Shown here piece by piece: positions 50,000-59,710 of a stretch of DNA of 64,000 bases (its first letter is position 1; each line of letters starts with the position of its first letter). Below the pieces are notes generated by a model. The model had not been told where the DNA came from, did no database searches, and worked only from the letters and a program-made list of their open reading frames with translations. Origin of the DNA: Actinomycetes bacterium (GTDB lineage: Bacteria; Actinomycetota; Acidimicrobiia; Acidimicrobiales; Acidimicrobiaceae); assembly GCA_021819725.1 (NCBI GenBank), contig JAKAQR010000012.1, positions 1 to 64,000 on the forward strand, read 5' to 3'. The position numbers and the translations under genes are program-made.

Positions 50000-51358
50000 C
50001 TACCACACGTCCGCGAGTTCGGTATCGAGCATAGTGATATCACCAGCACCCAGGGTCAAACAGACGTCATCCGGTTCGAGCAGACCACGCACGACTAGGG
50101 CGAGCTCGTGCCGAGAGGAGCAGTAATGGGCTCGATCTCCAAGTACCCGGCGGGCCGCCTCATAGACCGCCTCACCACTGACACCTGGGATTGGGTCCTC
50201 CCCTGCGGCATAGACATCGGTGACCACGACGATATCGGCTCCCGCCAACGCCTCACCGAGCTCCTCAGCCATGGCCTGCGTCCGTGAATACCGGTGCGGT
50301 TGGAAGACAGCCACCACCCGCCGTGCTCCGAGCTGTCGGGCCGCTGCGAGCGTCGAGACCAACTCACTCGGCAGATGCGCATAGTCATCGATAATCCGCA
50401 CGGAGTCGAGGATACGACGGTGTTGGAAACGACGCGAAACACCGAGGTACCGACTGAGGGAAGGGGCGATCTCGGCCAGTGTGACACCCATGGCCGCGAC
50501 GGCCGCGATCGCCGCGGTGGCATTCAAGATGTTGTGCAGCCCCAGGACCGAGAGCTCGACACTGCCGAGCCGTCGCTTATGTTCGAAGACCTCGAAGGCA
50601 GTTGACATCGGAGACATCGAGACGTTCTTGATCTGGTACATCGCCGACTCCGAAAATCCATAACTGCGACACTCCATCTGTGCAGCAAGGGCAGCCAAAA
50701 ATGGATCCTCCACACAGAGCACCGGAGGGAGATGCGATCGGCGAGCGAAACGGACGAACGCCTCCTGCAGGTGATCGAAGTCGCCATAAAACTCTAAGTG
50801 ATCGGGCTCAACATTGGTGATCACACTCAAAGCCGGATCGAGCTTTAAGAAGGTGCCATCACTCTCGTCAGCCTCTACCACCATCAACGGAGAAGAACCA
50901 TAGTGTCCTGAGGCCCCAGCCTCGTTGAGTTCAGCACCGATCACATAGCTCGGGCTGTACCCGGCTTGGGCTAGGGAGAGGCCAATCATGGAGGTGGTAG
51001 TGGTCTTGCCATGGGTTCCAGAGATCGCAATCACCTCTCGCCCTTCCGTGAGCGCTACGAGCAGCTCCGCTCGGGAAGCTATCGGTATGCCAAGTGCCAC
51101 GCTCATAGCGAGCTCGACATTACTACTAGCGATGGCACTTGAGTAGGCGACGAGTTGCGCACCCTGGACATGTACGCCGTCATGGCCAAGGAACACCGTG
51201 GCGCCGAGTAGGCGGAGCCGTTCCATGACCGCTGACTCCTTGAGATCCGAACCGGTCACGGAGTAGCCGGCCTCGAGCAGCAACGAGGCAAGTGCACTCA
51301 TGCCAGCTCCACCAATACCCACGATATGGACCCGTTGTACGCCATCAAGGAGACTCAT
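50000..51358 (-). CDS. murC: UDP-N-acetylmuramate--L-alanine ligase
   Basis: A 452-residue Mur ligase. The N-terminal Rossmann domain (VHIVGIGGAGMSALASLLLEAGY) holds UDP-MurNAc, the ATP loop is ISGTHGKTTTTSMI, and LMVVEADESDGTFLKL with NVEPDHLEFYGDFDHL marks the central domain. The C-terminal domain has DDYAHLPSEL and FQPHRYSRTQAM. ATG at 51358 overlaps the murG stop (ATGA). It adds the first residue of the stem peptide. Confidence 0.95.
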   Translation of the reverse strand: MSLLDGVQRVHIVGIGGAGMSALASLLLEAGYSVTGSDLKESAVMERLRLLGATVFLGHDGVHVQGAQLVAYSSAIASSNVELAMSVALGIPIASRAELLVALTEGREVIAISGTHGKTTTTSMIGLSLAQAGYSPSYVIGAELNEAGASGHYGSSPLMVVEADESDGTFLKLDPALSVITNVEPDHLEFYGDFDHLQEAFVRFARRSHLPPVLCVEDPFLAALAAQMECRSYGFSESAMYQIKNVSMSPMSTAFEVFEHKRRLGSVELSVLGLHNILNATAAIAAVAAMGVTLAEIAPSLSRYLGVSRRFQHRRILDSVRIIDDYAHLPSELVSTLAAARQLGARRVVAVFQPHRYSRTQAMAEELGEALAGADIVVVTDVYAAGEDPIPGVSGEAVYEAARRVLGDRAHYCSSRHELALVVRGLLEPDDVCLTLGAGDITMLDTELADVW

Positions 51359-52434
51359 TGCCTCACCATCTCCTCCCACATCAGCCGTGCAGCCTCCGGA
51401 TGAGCGAGCGTCTTAGCGGCCGTAGCCATACGAAGTCGCCGTGGTTCATCCTCGACAAGCCCCCGAATCGCCTTGGCCAACTTCGATCCCGTTAACTCAT
51501 CATCCTCGATGATTATGGAGGCACCTGCACGGGCGAAGACAGCGGCATTGAGCCGTTGATGATCATTGGGCGAGTTCGGTAATGGCACCAAGATCGAAGC
51601 GCACCCGAACAGAGCGACCTCGGTCAGCGTACTCGCCCCCGCTCGAGCGACGACAAGGTCAGCTGCCATCAGATAGCGATACAACCCAGGGTCCCATCCA
51701 AGCGCGTGGTAGCGGGGGTTGCGAACGCGCGATTCAGCTTGACTCAGTCCATTCTTCGCACCCATGCTATGCACCACCTTAACACGGCTCAGGTCTACGA
51801 GTTCTTCCGCGGCCGCCACCGCCGCGATATTGACGCTTCGCGCTCCCAGAGATCCAGAGGTGACCACCACCACCAGATCGTCGACCCCAAAGCCCAAGGA
51901 GGCGCGCACATCCTCTCTATCGTTGAGGTCGGCAACCTCACGACGAGGAGGGTTACCCACCACCGCAGCTCGCCGCAGCCACGCTTTTGGCAACGGTACC
52001 GGCCAGGCCAGAAAGATGCCGGCTGACCAGAGGCCAACGAGACGGTTCGACCTCGTCAGTGCAGCATTCTGTTCGAGTAGATAGGATCGGGCGCCGCGCG
52101 TGCGCGCGAGGAGCGAGACCAGTGGCGTATGGAAACCACCAAAACTGATCACTATCTCCGGTCGAGGCAAGGAACGAAGCAGTGAGAGGTTTGCCGAGAT
52201 GGCCTTGGCATTCGTCATCAGCGCCGCAACGGTTTGGCGAAGCCCTCGGGGCAACCCAGTCCCGCTGACCCGCACGATAGCGATGTCAAGACCAGCCGTC
52301 ACCTCATAGTCGACTTTGCGATCCGTGGTGATAAGGATCGGTTGCACGTCGTCATCGAAGGCCTCGATCATGGAGAGGCCGGCATGGATATGGCCAGCGG
52401 TTCCACCAGCCACCACCCAAACCACTCGACTCAC
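51355..52434 (-). CDS. murG: N-acetylglucosaminyl transferase MurG
   Basis: A 359-residue GT-B glycosyltransferase at the inner face of the membrane, making lipid II from lipid I. VVAGGTAGHIHAGLSMIEAF is the N-terminal glycine loop, FGGFHTPLVSLLARTRG follows, and the C-terminal donor domain has VARAGASTLTEVALFGCASILVPLPNSPNDHQRLNA. The GTG start overlaps the ftsW stop by 4 bases. The fold signature is clear despite several substitutions from the E. coli consensus (GGTAGH for GGTGGH). Confidence 0.93.
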   Translation of the reverse strand: MSRVVWVVAGGTAGHIHAGLSMIEAFDDDVQPILITTDRKVDYEVTAGLDIAIVRVSGTGLPRGLRQTVAALMTNAKAISANLSLLRSLPRPEIVISFGGFHTPLVSLLARTRGARSYLLEQNAALTRSNRLVGLWSAGIFLAWPVPLPKAWLRRAAVVGNPPRREVADLNDREDVRASLGFGVDDLVVVVTSGSLGARSVNIAAVAAAEELVDLSRVKVVHSMGAKNGLSQAESRVRNPRYHALGWDPGLYRYLMAADLVVARAGASTLTEVALFGCASILVPLPNSPNDHQRLNAAVFARAGASIIIEDDELTGSKLAKAIRGLVEDEPRRLRMATAAKTLAHPEAARLMWEEMVRQ

Positions 52435-53537
52435 GCGATCTTCCTTCGACGCAGGACTCCACTGACGATGCCCAAGGCCGCGAGCGTCACCACCGTCGAG
52501 GAGCCTCCAGCAGAGATCAGTGGGAGAGGAACGCCCGTTACCGGCAACAAACCGATCACTGCCCCGATGTTGAGTGTCGTCTGTACCATCAACCAGACAG
52601 CGATCAAGAAGATGACCGCGCGCTCAGCAGGATCTGTGACATGCTCAGACAGTTGGAACATCACGATCACCAAGGCAACAATGCACAACAGGATGACCAC
52701 CGAACCCAGGAGCCCAAAATCCTGGCCCACTACCGCAAAGATAAAGTCAGTTTGGGCATTGGGCACATACCCCCAGTTCGCTAAGCCTGTACCTAATCCG
52801 GTTCCAAGGAGATGGCCCGACGCGAACGAGTTGAGGGCCTGGACCTCTTGGTAGGAGTAACTCGCTCGATACCTCCACGGGTGCAAGAAGGAGAGCAGCC
52901 GCAACCGACGATAGGTGCTCGAAAAGGCGCCAATGATCCCGATAAGGACCGAGCCACCCGTCACGACCGTCAAGGCGCGACCCCGTACGCCGCCGACATA
53001 GAGCGCTCCAAGACCAAGAGAGAAGACGATCATCGCGGTGCCCATGTCCGGCTCGAGAAAGATCACCCCCGCCATCAGCGCCGTGACGACGATGACCGGC
53101 CCAACCAGCTGGGTAGGACGACGGCTGGTGACAAGACGAGCCAGAAAGAGTACGAGGGCGAGCTTGGCAAACTCTGACGGCTGCACCTGAATCGGACCAA
53201 ACTGAAACCATCGATCCGCACCCCCCACGCTACGGCCTACGCCAGGAAGCATCACCGCTAACAACATCGCGGCCGCACCCAACAAGATGAGTGGCGCCAA
53301 CTTCAACCAGACCCGCAACGGCACCGCCGCCATGATGACAAAGGCCAATCCTCCGATCACCAGCCAAAGGAGCTCATGGGCGACTAACGAGGTCACGGAG
53401 GCATGCGCAGCGATAGTGGCGACATAGGCTGCGGCCACCTCGAGGATGGCCCCTACTGTCAACAGGATGAGCACAAGCCAGTAAAACGCTGCCCGAAGTC
53501 GAATCTTGTCGACAGCACTGCGTAGGTACGTCGTCAT
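52431..53537 (-). CDS. ftsW: SEDS peptidoglycan glycosyltransferase FtsW
   Basis: A 368-residue membrane protein with about ten membrane segments. Conserved SEDS features include GVGRSVGGADRWFQFGPIQVQPSEFAKLALV, FLEPDMGTAMIVFSLG, LHPWRYRASYSYQEVQALNSFASG and a final segment with TGVPLPLISAGGSSTVV. The catalytic Asp of the family is in the EPDMGTA segment. It polymerises lipid II with FtsI. ATG at 53537 follows a GGGGAGAGGGGAAAGCG run. A gap of 73 bases separates it from murD. Confidence 0.94.
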   Translation of the reverse strand: MTTYLRSAVDKIRLRAAFYWLVLILLTVGAILEVAAAYVATIAAHASVTSLVAHELLWLVIGGLAFVIMAAVPLRVWLKLAPLILLGAAAMLLAVMLPGVGRSVGGADRWFQFGPIQVQPSEFAKLALVLFLARLVTSRRPTQLVGPVIVVTALMAGVIFLEPDMGTAMIVFSLGLGALYVGGVRGRALTVVTGGSVLIGIIGAFSSTYRRLRLLSFLHPWRYRASYSYQEVQALNSFASGHLLGTGLGTGLANWGYVPNAQTDFIFAVVGQDFGLLGSVVILLCIVALVIVMFQLSEHVTDPAERAVIFLIAVWLMVQTTLNIGAVIGLLPVTGVPLPLISAGGSSTVVTLAALGIVSGVLRRRKIA

Positions 53538-53610
53538 CGCTTTCCCCTCTCCCCTCGTTGGCCTGACTCCTTGCCGGGGCCTTGGACACAAGACCCCTCC
53601 CCACGACCCA

Positions 53611-54939
53611 TCACGCCGACACCCCAGTCGACGGAGTCGTCCCAGGCGCCAACTCTCTTACCACTGCCTTGAAGTCGAGCCCGCGTACGACGTAGCTGTC
53701 ATACCAATCGAAGGAGGCAGCACCCGGTGCCAGCAACACTACATCTCCTGTATGCGCCTTGGTGATCGCCAAGGCAACCGCCTCGCGCATCGAGGATGCC
53801 ATGGTTGTGGGGACATCGTGGGCGCGAAAAAGCTCACCGATCTCGGGCCCACATTCGCCGATGGTGATGCAGTGACCCACCCGGTCCGCCACTGCGGCCA
53901 TCGGCTCGAAGGAGAGGCCCTTGCCCCGTCCTCCGGCGATGAGAATGACGTGAGCAAAGGAGCTGATGCCAGCCGCAGCCGCGACCGGCGTGGTGGCCTT
54001 GGAGTCATTGACCCAGAGAATACCGTTCCACTCACCAACGAGTTCTTGTCGGTGTTCGAGCCCCCGGAACTCCTCTAACACCGCGCGCACTCGCTCGGGA
54101 TCAGCACCCGCCGCATCGGCGGTAGCCCATGCCGCCAAGGCATTGGCGACACTGATCGGGCCACCTCGCCCGAGTGAAGCGAGCGAGGTCATCACCACCC
54201 CATCTGGACCAACCAGGTTGCCCTTGGCGACGCGATAATCCGCTGCTCCCTCCAGCGAGAAGGTTCTGCGTGCTACGCCCTCGGGAAGCAGGGTCGCCGC
54301 AACCACCGGGTCATCAGCGTTGAGAATCGCCACTCCTGTGCGAGGGAGCTGTGCAAAGAGCTTCGCCTTGGCGAGCCGATAAGCCTCGAGTGTGCCGTGC
54401 CAATCAAGATGATCAGGAGTGAAGTTCGTCCACGTAGCGGACGCTGGCGCGAACGTCGGTGCCCAGGTGAGCTGGAACGAGCTCGCCTCGACCACGTATC
54501 GTGTCGCACCTGAGCGTGCCACCGCTGCGAAGGAGACTCCAGCGTTCCCGCAAAGTGTTGCCTCGGACCCGAGCATCATCTGCGTCAAGGTCGCCACCGT
54601 CGTCTTGCCGTTGGTACCGGTGATGGCACAAACCGGTGCATCCGCAAGCAGCCAACCGAGTTCAAGTTCGCCGATCACCCGGTTCGCAAGGGGTTCCATT
54701 CCGAGCCGCTCCGGTGAGATTCCAGGACTCACCACCACGAGGTCCCAGGCCTCACTGCGCAACTCAGCGATCGTCCCACTGCGTTCGAACCTCTGTTCCC
54801 CATGTGATGCAGCTTCTCTGAGTCTCGCCTTATCCTCAGCCAACGAAAGCTGCGCTCCTCGATCCGCAAGAGCCTCTGCGGCGCCGAGCCCGCTGATCCC
54901 AAAGCCAACGATCAGTACCCGAGCCCCAGCTAGGTTCAT
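53611..54939 (-). CDS. murD: UDP-N-acetylmuramoylalanine--D-glutamate ligase
   Basis: A 442-residue Mur ligase adding D-Glu. VLIVGFGISGLGAAEAL is the N-terminal loop, AITGTNGKTTVATLTQMM the ATP loop, FTPDHLDWHGTLEAYRLAK the central signature and WVNDSKATTPVAAAAGI the C-terminal domain start. The LAPGAASFDWYDSYVVRG block near the end is the family C-terminus. ATG at 54939 overlaps the mraY stop (ATGA). Confidence 0.95.
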   Translation of the reverse strand: MNLAGARVLIVGFGISGLGAAEALADRGAQLSLAEDKARLREAASHGEQRFERSGTIAELRSEAWDLVVVSPGISPERLGMEPLANRVIGELELGWLLADAPVCAITGTNGKTTVATLTQMMLGSEATLCGNAGVSFAAVARSGATRYVVEASSFQLTWAPTFAPASATWTNFTPDHLDWHGTLEAYRLAKAKLFAQLPRTGVAILNADDPVVAATLLPEGVARRTFSLEGAADYRVAKGNLVGPDGVVMTSLASLGRGGPISVANALAAWATADAAGADPERVRAVLEEFRGLEHRQELVGEWNGILWVNDSKATTPVAAAAGISSFAHVILIAGGRGKGLSFEPMAAVADRVGHCITIGECGPEIGELFRAHDVPTTMASSMREAVALAITKAHTGDVVLLAPGAASFDWYDSYVVRGLDFKAVVRELAPGTTPSTGVSA

Positions 54940-55973
54940 CGTCCAAAACTTCCAAGCGAGAGAAAGTCGGCATAGAAAGCCCCAACCGCGATCGCCGTAA
55001 CCACACCAGCAAAGATCCACAGCCGAATCAGAACGGTGGTCTCCGGCCAGCCGTAGAGCTCAAAGTGGTGATGGATCGGGGCCATCTTGAGGATTCGCCG
55101 ATGAAAAACGCGGAAGGAGAAGACCTGCGCGATGACGCTGAGCGTCTCGACAACAAAGAGACCACCGAGGAGTAAGAGCAACAGATCAAGCCGTAGCACG
55201 AGTGCAAAGGCTCCAAGACCGCTGCCGATAGCGAGTGAGCCTACATCACCCATGAAGATCTTGGCCGGCGGCGCATTCCACCAGAGAAAACCGAGAATTG
55301 CCCCGACAAAACACATCGCCAAGACTGCTAAGTCAAGCGCATCATGAACCCCATAGGCGGCGACATGGCGGAACATCCAGTAGGAGATCAGCGCGAGGGC
55401 AGCAAAGGCGAAGATACTCGCTCCCGAAGCAAGACCATCGAGACCATCCGTTAAATTAACGGCGTTGGAGGTACCCACAATGACCAGGACGGCAAAGATA
55501 CACCACCCCACCGTGCCGAGACCGATACTGAGACTCCCCAGCCGCACAAACGAGATAGCCGTCGGGACATGGGCCCAGAAGTGCGCCAGCAGCGCAAAGG
55601 CAATAGCAACCAGCACTTGGCTACCAAACTTCGCCGTCTTGGTCAGGCCAAGGCTACGGCGATTGCGAACCTTGAGTAGGTCATCGATCAACCCAATAAT
55701 CCCGGAGAAGATGGTGACGCCGACGACAAGGACTCCAGAGCGAGAAAAACTCACTCCGAGATGGATGTGCACAAGCAGATAGCTCAGCACGATGGCGATG
55801 AGAATAGCGATGCCACCCATCGTCGGCGTACCTGCCTTCACGAGATGTCGACTCGGTCCATCCTCGCGGATCTGCTGGCCAACGCCGCGCGAACGCTGCC
55901 GATCGATCAGGATTGGGGTGACAAAGATAGCGATGATGAGCGCGAGTCCGCTGCCGGTAAGGATAGGGATCAA
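54936..55973 (-). CDS. mraY: Phospho-N-acetylmuramoyl-pentapeptide transferase
   Basis: A 345-residue polytopic enzyme with about ten membrane segments that makes lipid I. Cytoplasmic loops carry HLVKAGTPTMGGIAIL, GLIDDLLKVRNRRSLGL (Asp-Asp metal site), NAVNLTDGLDGLASG, FMGDVGSLAIG and the histidine loop APIHHHFELYGWPE. All catalytic Asp and His residues are present. It directly follows murE (4-base overlap), so the usual murF gene is missing between them. Confidence 0.96.
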   Translation of the reverse strand: MIPILTGSGLALIIAIFVTPILIDRQRSRGVGQQIREDGPSRHLVKAGTPTMGGIAILIAIVLSYLLVHIHLGVSFSRSGVLVVGVTIFSGIIGLIDDLLKVRNRRSLGLTKTAKFGSQVLVAIAFALLAHFWAHVPTAISFVRLGSLSIGLGTVGWCIFAVLVIVGTSNAVNLTDGLDGLASGASIFAFAALALISYWMFRHVAAYGVHDALDLAVLAMCFVGAILGFLWWNAPPAKIFMGDVGSLAIGSGLGAFALVLRLDLLLLLLGGLFVVETLSVIAQVFSFRVFHRRILKMAPIHHHFELYGWPETTVLIRLWIFAGVVTAIAVGAFYADFLSLGSFGR

Positions 55974-57388
55974 CGTTGGTCATCCCGCAACTCAAGCACC
56001 GCCCGCAACGCCTCATCGTAGTCATCAAAGTCATAACTCGCCAATCCAATGCGTTGGCTACGCTCATGTCCCTTACCAGCGATGACCAAGACGTCCTCAT
56101 CACAGAGCTCATCCACCGCGGTACGAATCGCCAACCGACGATCGAGAATGATCCGCGGCCTTGTGGTAGCGACCCATCCCGCCGCGATATCGTCAGCGAT
56201 GGTCTGGGGGTCCTCTGAGCGAGGGTTATCGCTCGTGATAATCACGACGTCAGCAAGACGTTCCGCGGTCGCGCCCATGAGTGGTCTTTTCCCGTGGTCG
56301 CGCTCCCCGCCGGCACCGAACACCACCATGAGCCTACCGGCACGGCCAAGCGACAGCCGTGCCGCCGTCAACACCTGTTCTAGCGCCCCTGGCGAGTGGG
56401 CGTAGTCGATAAAGATCGATCCATGCCGACTGGGGACACGCTCGAGCCGGCCCCGAGGTGCCTGAACCTCTCGAGCCACCTCCACCAAATCATGGAGCTC
56501 GAACCCGAGGGTCTCTAAGGCGATCAACGCCATGTGCAGATTCACGAGGTTATGGTGCCCGATTAGCGGTGCGGCAAAGCGATGGCCGCGTAGATCGAAG
56601 CTCAAGCCATAAGGACCAAGGGTGATCTGGCTCAGCTCGGCATCGGAGACACCGACGACCGGTATCTGGGCCCTCTCCAATAGACGTTGTCCCCACGTGT
56701 CATCGGCATTGATCACCCCAAGTTTGGCATAGCTTGGATGAAATAGCGAAGCCTTGGCCGCGAAGTACTCCTCCATCGATGGGTGAAAGTCAAGATGGTC
56801 TTGGCTCAAGTTGGTAAACATGGCGACCTCGACGTTAAGGTACCGGACCCGATCCATGGAGAGCGCAATCGAGGAGATCTCCATCGCCGCGTAGCTTCTC
56901 CCCTCAGCGACGAAGGTGGCGAGCCGACGGGCGATCTCCGGAGCCTCCGGTGTTGTAAGACGCCCCCACAATGTCCCCATCGTGCCTACCCCATAGCCGA
57001 GAAGACTGAGCATCTCTGAGACGAGCGAGACTGTGGTGGTCTTACCGTTGGTGCCGGTCACACCGACTACCTTGAGTCGCTTTGAGGGCTCCCCATAGAC
57101 AAGCTGACTCGCCAGGGCGACACAGTCGCGCACACGAGCAGGATCGACGACAATCTGTGGTAGCGTCGTCTCCGCCACAGGCTGGGTCACCAGTAGCGCC
57201 ATGGCACCCTTGCGTTCAGCCTCGCCCACAAAGATGCGTGGGTCTACGTGGGCACCCGGCACCACGGCGAAGATATCTCCAGCGTTCACAAGTCGGTGAT
57301 CCATGGCGATGCCGATGGCCGTCGCACCCTCTCGACCCTGTCCTATCAGCTGTGCATGAAGCTGACGAGTCAATTCGCCCAACGTCAT
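55970..57388 (-). CDS. murE: UDP-MurNAc-tripeptide synthetase MurE (meso-DAP type)
   Basis: A 472-residue Mur ligase. VGVTGTNGKTTTVSLV is the ATP loop, FTNLSQDHLDFHPSMEEYFAAKASLF the central signature and FGAGGERDHGKRPLMG the start of the C-terminal domain. ITSDNPRSEDPQTI includes the DNPR motif that selects meso-diaminopimelate over lysine, so the organism should have DAP-type peptidoglycan. ATG at 57388 (MTLGELTRQ) is preferred; an open frame to 57478 has no family similarity. It lies 86 bases after ftsI. Confidence 0.94.
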   Translation of the reverse strand: MTLGELTRQLHAQLIGQGREGATAIGIAMDHRLVNAGDIFAVVPGAHVDPRIFVGEAERKGAMALLVTQPVAETTLPQIVVDPARVRDCVALASQLVYGEPSKRLKVVGVTGTNGKTTTVSLVSEMLSLLGYGVGTMGTLWGRLTTPEAPEIARRLATFVAEGRSYAAMEISSIALSMDRVRYLNVEVAMFTNLSQDHLDFHPSMEEYFAAKASLFHPSYAKLGVINADDTWGQRLLERAQIPVVGVSDAELSQITLGPYGLSFDLRGHRFAAPLIGHHNLVNLHMALIALETLGFELHDLVEVAREVQAPRGRLERVPSRHGSIFIDYAHSPGALEQVLTAARLSLGRAGRLMVVFGAGGERDHGKRPLMGATAERLADVVIITSDNPRSEDPQTIADDIAAGWVATTRPRIILDRRLAIRTAVDELCDEDVLVIAGKGHERSQRIGLASYDFDDYDEALRAVLELRDDQR

Positions 57389-57474
57389 CGCGACATGCCT
57401 CGTCTCACCCACTCCTCCACCCCAACCCGGACCATGAACATAACTATGGTATAGGCATCGGGTGCTGGTAATAG

Positions 57475-59271
57475 TCACTCGCGCGACCTTGAGGAAGAAG
57501 ACTTCGGTAGCTTGGGTAGTAATGCAGAGTCAACCCCACCCGTAGGAGTGACACCATAACGGGCGAGTGCGTAGCGCATAATCTGGCTAAAGACTGGTGC
57601 AGCCGTCATGCCACCATAGATCGGAACCGGTTGGTCCAACATGACCACCGCACTCAAAACAGGGTGCTGGGCTGGCACCATTCCGACGAACGTACCCCAG
57701 TATGCACCCATCTGATAGCCCGCCTGGGTATGCAACGGCTTCTGTGAGGTTCCAGTTTTGCCAGCCACCACATACCCGGGGATGTTTGCGTCCGGTGCTG
57801 TCGCATTGGCCCCCGTCACTCCAGACAAGAGATGGATCATCTCCTCATCGATCGTCTTTGGGACGATTCGACGCGGATTCGGTGAGGACATCGGAAGGAG
57901 ATGACCGTTGGCACTCACGGTGCCGAGCACGAGCTTTGGTGTCACCATGACGCCACCGTTGGCGATGGCATTATACGAGTCAAGGACCTGCAGCGGCGTC
58001 ACCAACTGGTCCTGCCCAATCGGGGTCGAACCAATGGCAGTCGGTGACCACTGACTCACCGGTTTCAGATAACCCTGCGTCTCCCCCGGGAACGCAAGTC
58101 CAGTTGGCTCTCCCCAACCAAAGCGTTCAAAGGAGGCCAAGAGACGAGTGGGGCCCAGGCGCCGAGCAATCTCGATCGTGCCGACGTTCGAGCTTTGCGC
58201 TAGGATCTGGCGCATCGAGAGCACCTCAGTGGGGTGAGGCTCTGCATCATGAAAGATAGAGCCATCGATGTTGAGTTGGCCCGGCACCACCTCAGTAGAG
58301 GTTGGGGTGATCAGGTGGTCCTGGAGAGCGGCGGTGAAGGTCGCGATCTTGGCCACTGATCCGGGTTCGTACGCGTAGGCCACCGCTTGATTGATCCAAC
58401 TTTGGGTCGGGAGGGCACGGGTGACATCAACTGGTTGGGCTCCGTTGGCTAACGGTTGGGCTCCGGGTAGCGGTGGGGCCGTGAGAGAGACCATGGCTAA
58501 GATCTGCCCAGTAGCGACATCCATCACGACCGCGGTCCCGCCGATGGCGTTCGTCTTTTGGATCTCTCCCGCAACAGCCTGCTCTGCGTATGCCTGCAGT
58601 CTGGGGTCGATCGTCAGCTCCAGGTTCTTGCCTTGTACTGGCGCCTGCCGCTTAACGAGGGCATCCGGTAGTGGAAGATTGCCAGCCGCCGTCCGTTCGA
58701 CCTCATAGCCATTTTTACCAGCGAGAAGGTTCTGATACTGGTACTCCAGACCAAAGAGACCATTGTCATTAGCCCCAACCCTTCCGATGACTGGCTCCGC
58801 GAGCGAGCCCGTTGGATAGTAGCGAGCCTGACCTGGTGTGACGTTAATCCCCGGGAGCTCTCCATTGAGTGCCATTGACTCTATGGTTGCACCAACCGAT
58901 TGGGTCACCAACTGGGCTACCACAGAGTATCCCCCCTTCACGGTAAGCGCACCCTCAACCTGGGTCACCGGCAGCGCCAGGAGTTTGGCCAACGTCGCAG
59001 CTTCAGGAGCAGGATCTTTGATCAAGAGCGGGTCAGCGATGACGGTATCGCGCAGCTCCGACATCGCCAGTACCTCGCCATTGCGCCCAAGGATCGACCC
59101 ACGAAGACCGGGAAGTGTCACCGTGGTCTCTGCCTCTTGCACGGCGAGGTTCGTATAGCTCGGCGAGGCGAGCAAGGTCACACGCAACAGCTGCACCACC
59201 AACGCAAGCGTCACGATCGCGCACACCAACAACGTTACGCGAGTACGTCGCGTTCTCCTTTTAGTTGCCAC
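57475..59271 (-). CDS. ftsI: Penicillin-binding protein 3 / FtsI (class B PBP)
   Basis: A 598-residue septal transpeptidase. A short basic N-terminus (VATKRRTRRTR) precedes one membrane anchor (VTLLVCAIVTLALVVQLLRV), then the pedestal domain (LRGSILGRNGEVLAMSE). The transpeptidase domain has the SxxK motif in PGSVAKIATF, SxN in QSSNVGTIEIA and KTG in VAGKTGTSQKP. It cross-links wall peptides together with FtsW. The GTG at 59271 overlaps the ftsL end; longer frames add 33 non-conserved residues. Confidence 0.94.
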   Translation of the reverse strand: MATKRRTRRTRVTLLVCAIVTLALVVQLLRVTLLASPSYTNLAVQEAETTVTLPGLRGSILGRNGEVLAMSELRDTVIADPLLIKDPAPEAATLAKLLALPVTQVEGALTVKGGYSVVAQLVTQSVGATIESMALNGELPGINVTPGQARYYPTGSLAEPVIGRVGANDNGLFGLEYQYQNLLAGKNGYEVERTAAGNLPLPDALVKRQAPVQGKNLELTIDPRLQAYAEQAVAGEIQKTNAIGGTAVVMDVATGQILAMVSLTAPPLPGAQPLANGAQPVDVTRALPTQSWINQAVAYAYEPGSVAKIATFTAALQDHLITPTSTEVVPGQLNIDGSIFHDAEPHPTEVLSMRQILAQSSNVGTIEIARRLGPTRLLASFERFGWGEPTGLAFPGETQGYLKPVSQWSPTAIGSTPIGQDQLVTPLQVLDSYNAIANGGVMVTPKLVLGTVSANGHLLPMSSPNPRRIVPKTIDEEMIHLLSGVTGANATAPDANIPGYVVAGKTGTSQKPLHTQAGYQMGAYWGTFVGMVPAQHPVLSAVVMLDQPVPIYGGMTAAPVFSQIMRYALARYGVTPTGGVDSALLPKLPKSSSSRSRE

Positions 59272-59710
59272 TGAGTACCTGCCCCGATGGGAGTGGAAGG
59301 CTTGGGTTCGTCGCCTCCGACTGAGGCAGGGGGACCGCGTTCTTGGTGCTCGTACCGGAAACGACCTCAACGGAGTTAGGTAGTGTCAGATGGAGATGGG
59401 CGCTCGCATAGCTCATGATGCGCTCTGGTGACGAGAGTTGCGCTACTTCGAGTTGGAGATCACTCTGCGTACGCTGGGCGTGGGTAATCTCTGTCTGGAG
59501 CTGTCCAACCGACGACTCCTCTAACTCGATCGCGATGCGTGCGAGCACCACCATCCCCATCAACGCAATGGCGATCAGGTAGATCACGATGTTGCGTAGC
59601 GTATGCGACTTGGCGACTCGCCGGGTCGGCTCAACTAGTACCAGCTCAGGGCGTTGGCGACGTGGTCGTTCCCTCGGCGGACTCTGTGGAAGTGCAACTA
59701 CCCGTGCCAC
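59261..59710 (-). CDS. ftsL: FtsL-like divisome protein
   Basis: A 149-residue bitopic protein. The N-terminal 45 residues are Arg/Pro-rich and cytoplasmic, then one membrane helix (IVIYLIAIALMGMVVLARIAI), a coiled-coil (LEESSVGQLQTEITHAQRTQSDLQLEVAQLSSPERIMSYA) and a low-complexity Ser/Pro tail. The coiled coil ending in SPERI is typical of FtsL/septum initiators, and the position between rsmH and ftsI is diagnostic. The GTG start lies inside the rsmH end. Confidence 0.85.
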   Translation of the reverse strand: MARVVALPQSPPRERPRRQRPELVLVEPTRRVAKSHTLRNIVIYLIAIALMGMVVLARIAIELEESSVGQLQTEITHAQRTQSDLQLEVAQLSSPERIMSYASAHLHLTLPNSVEVVSGTSTKNAVPLPQSEATNPSLPLPSGQVLSGN

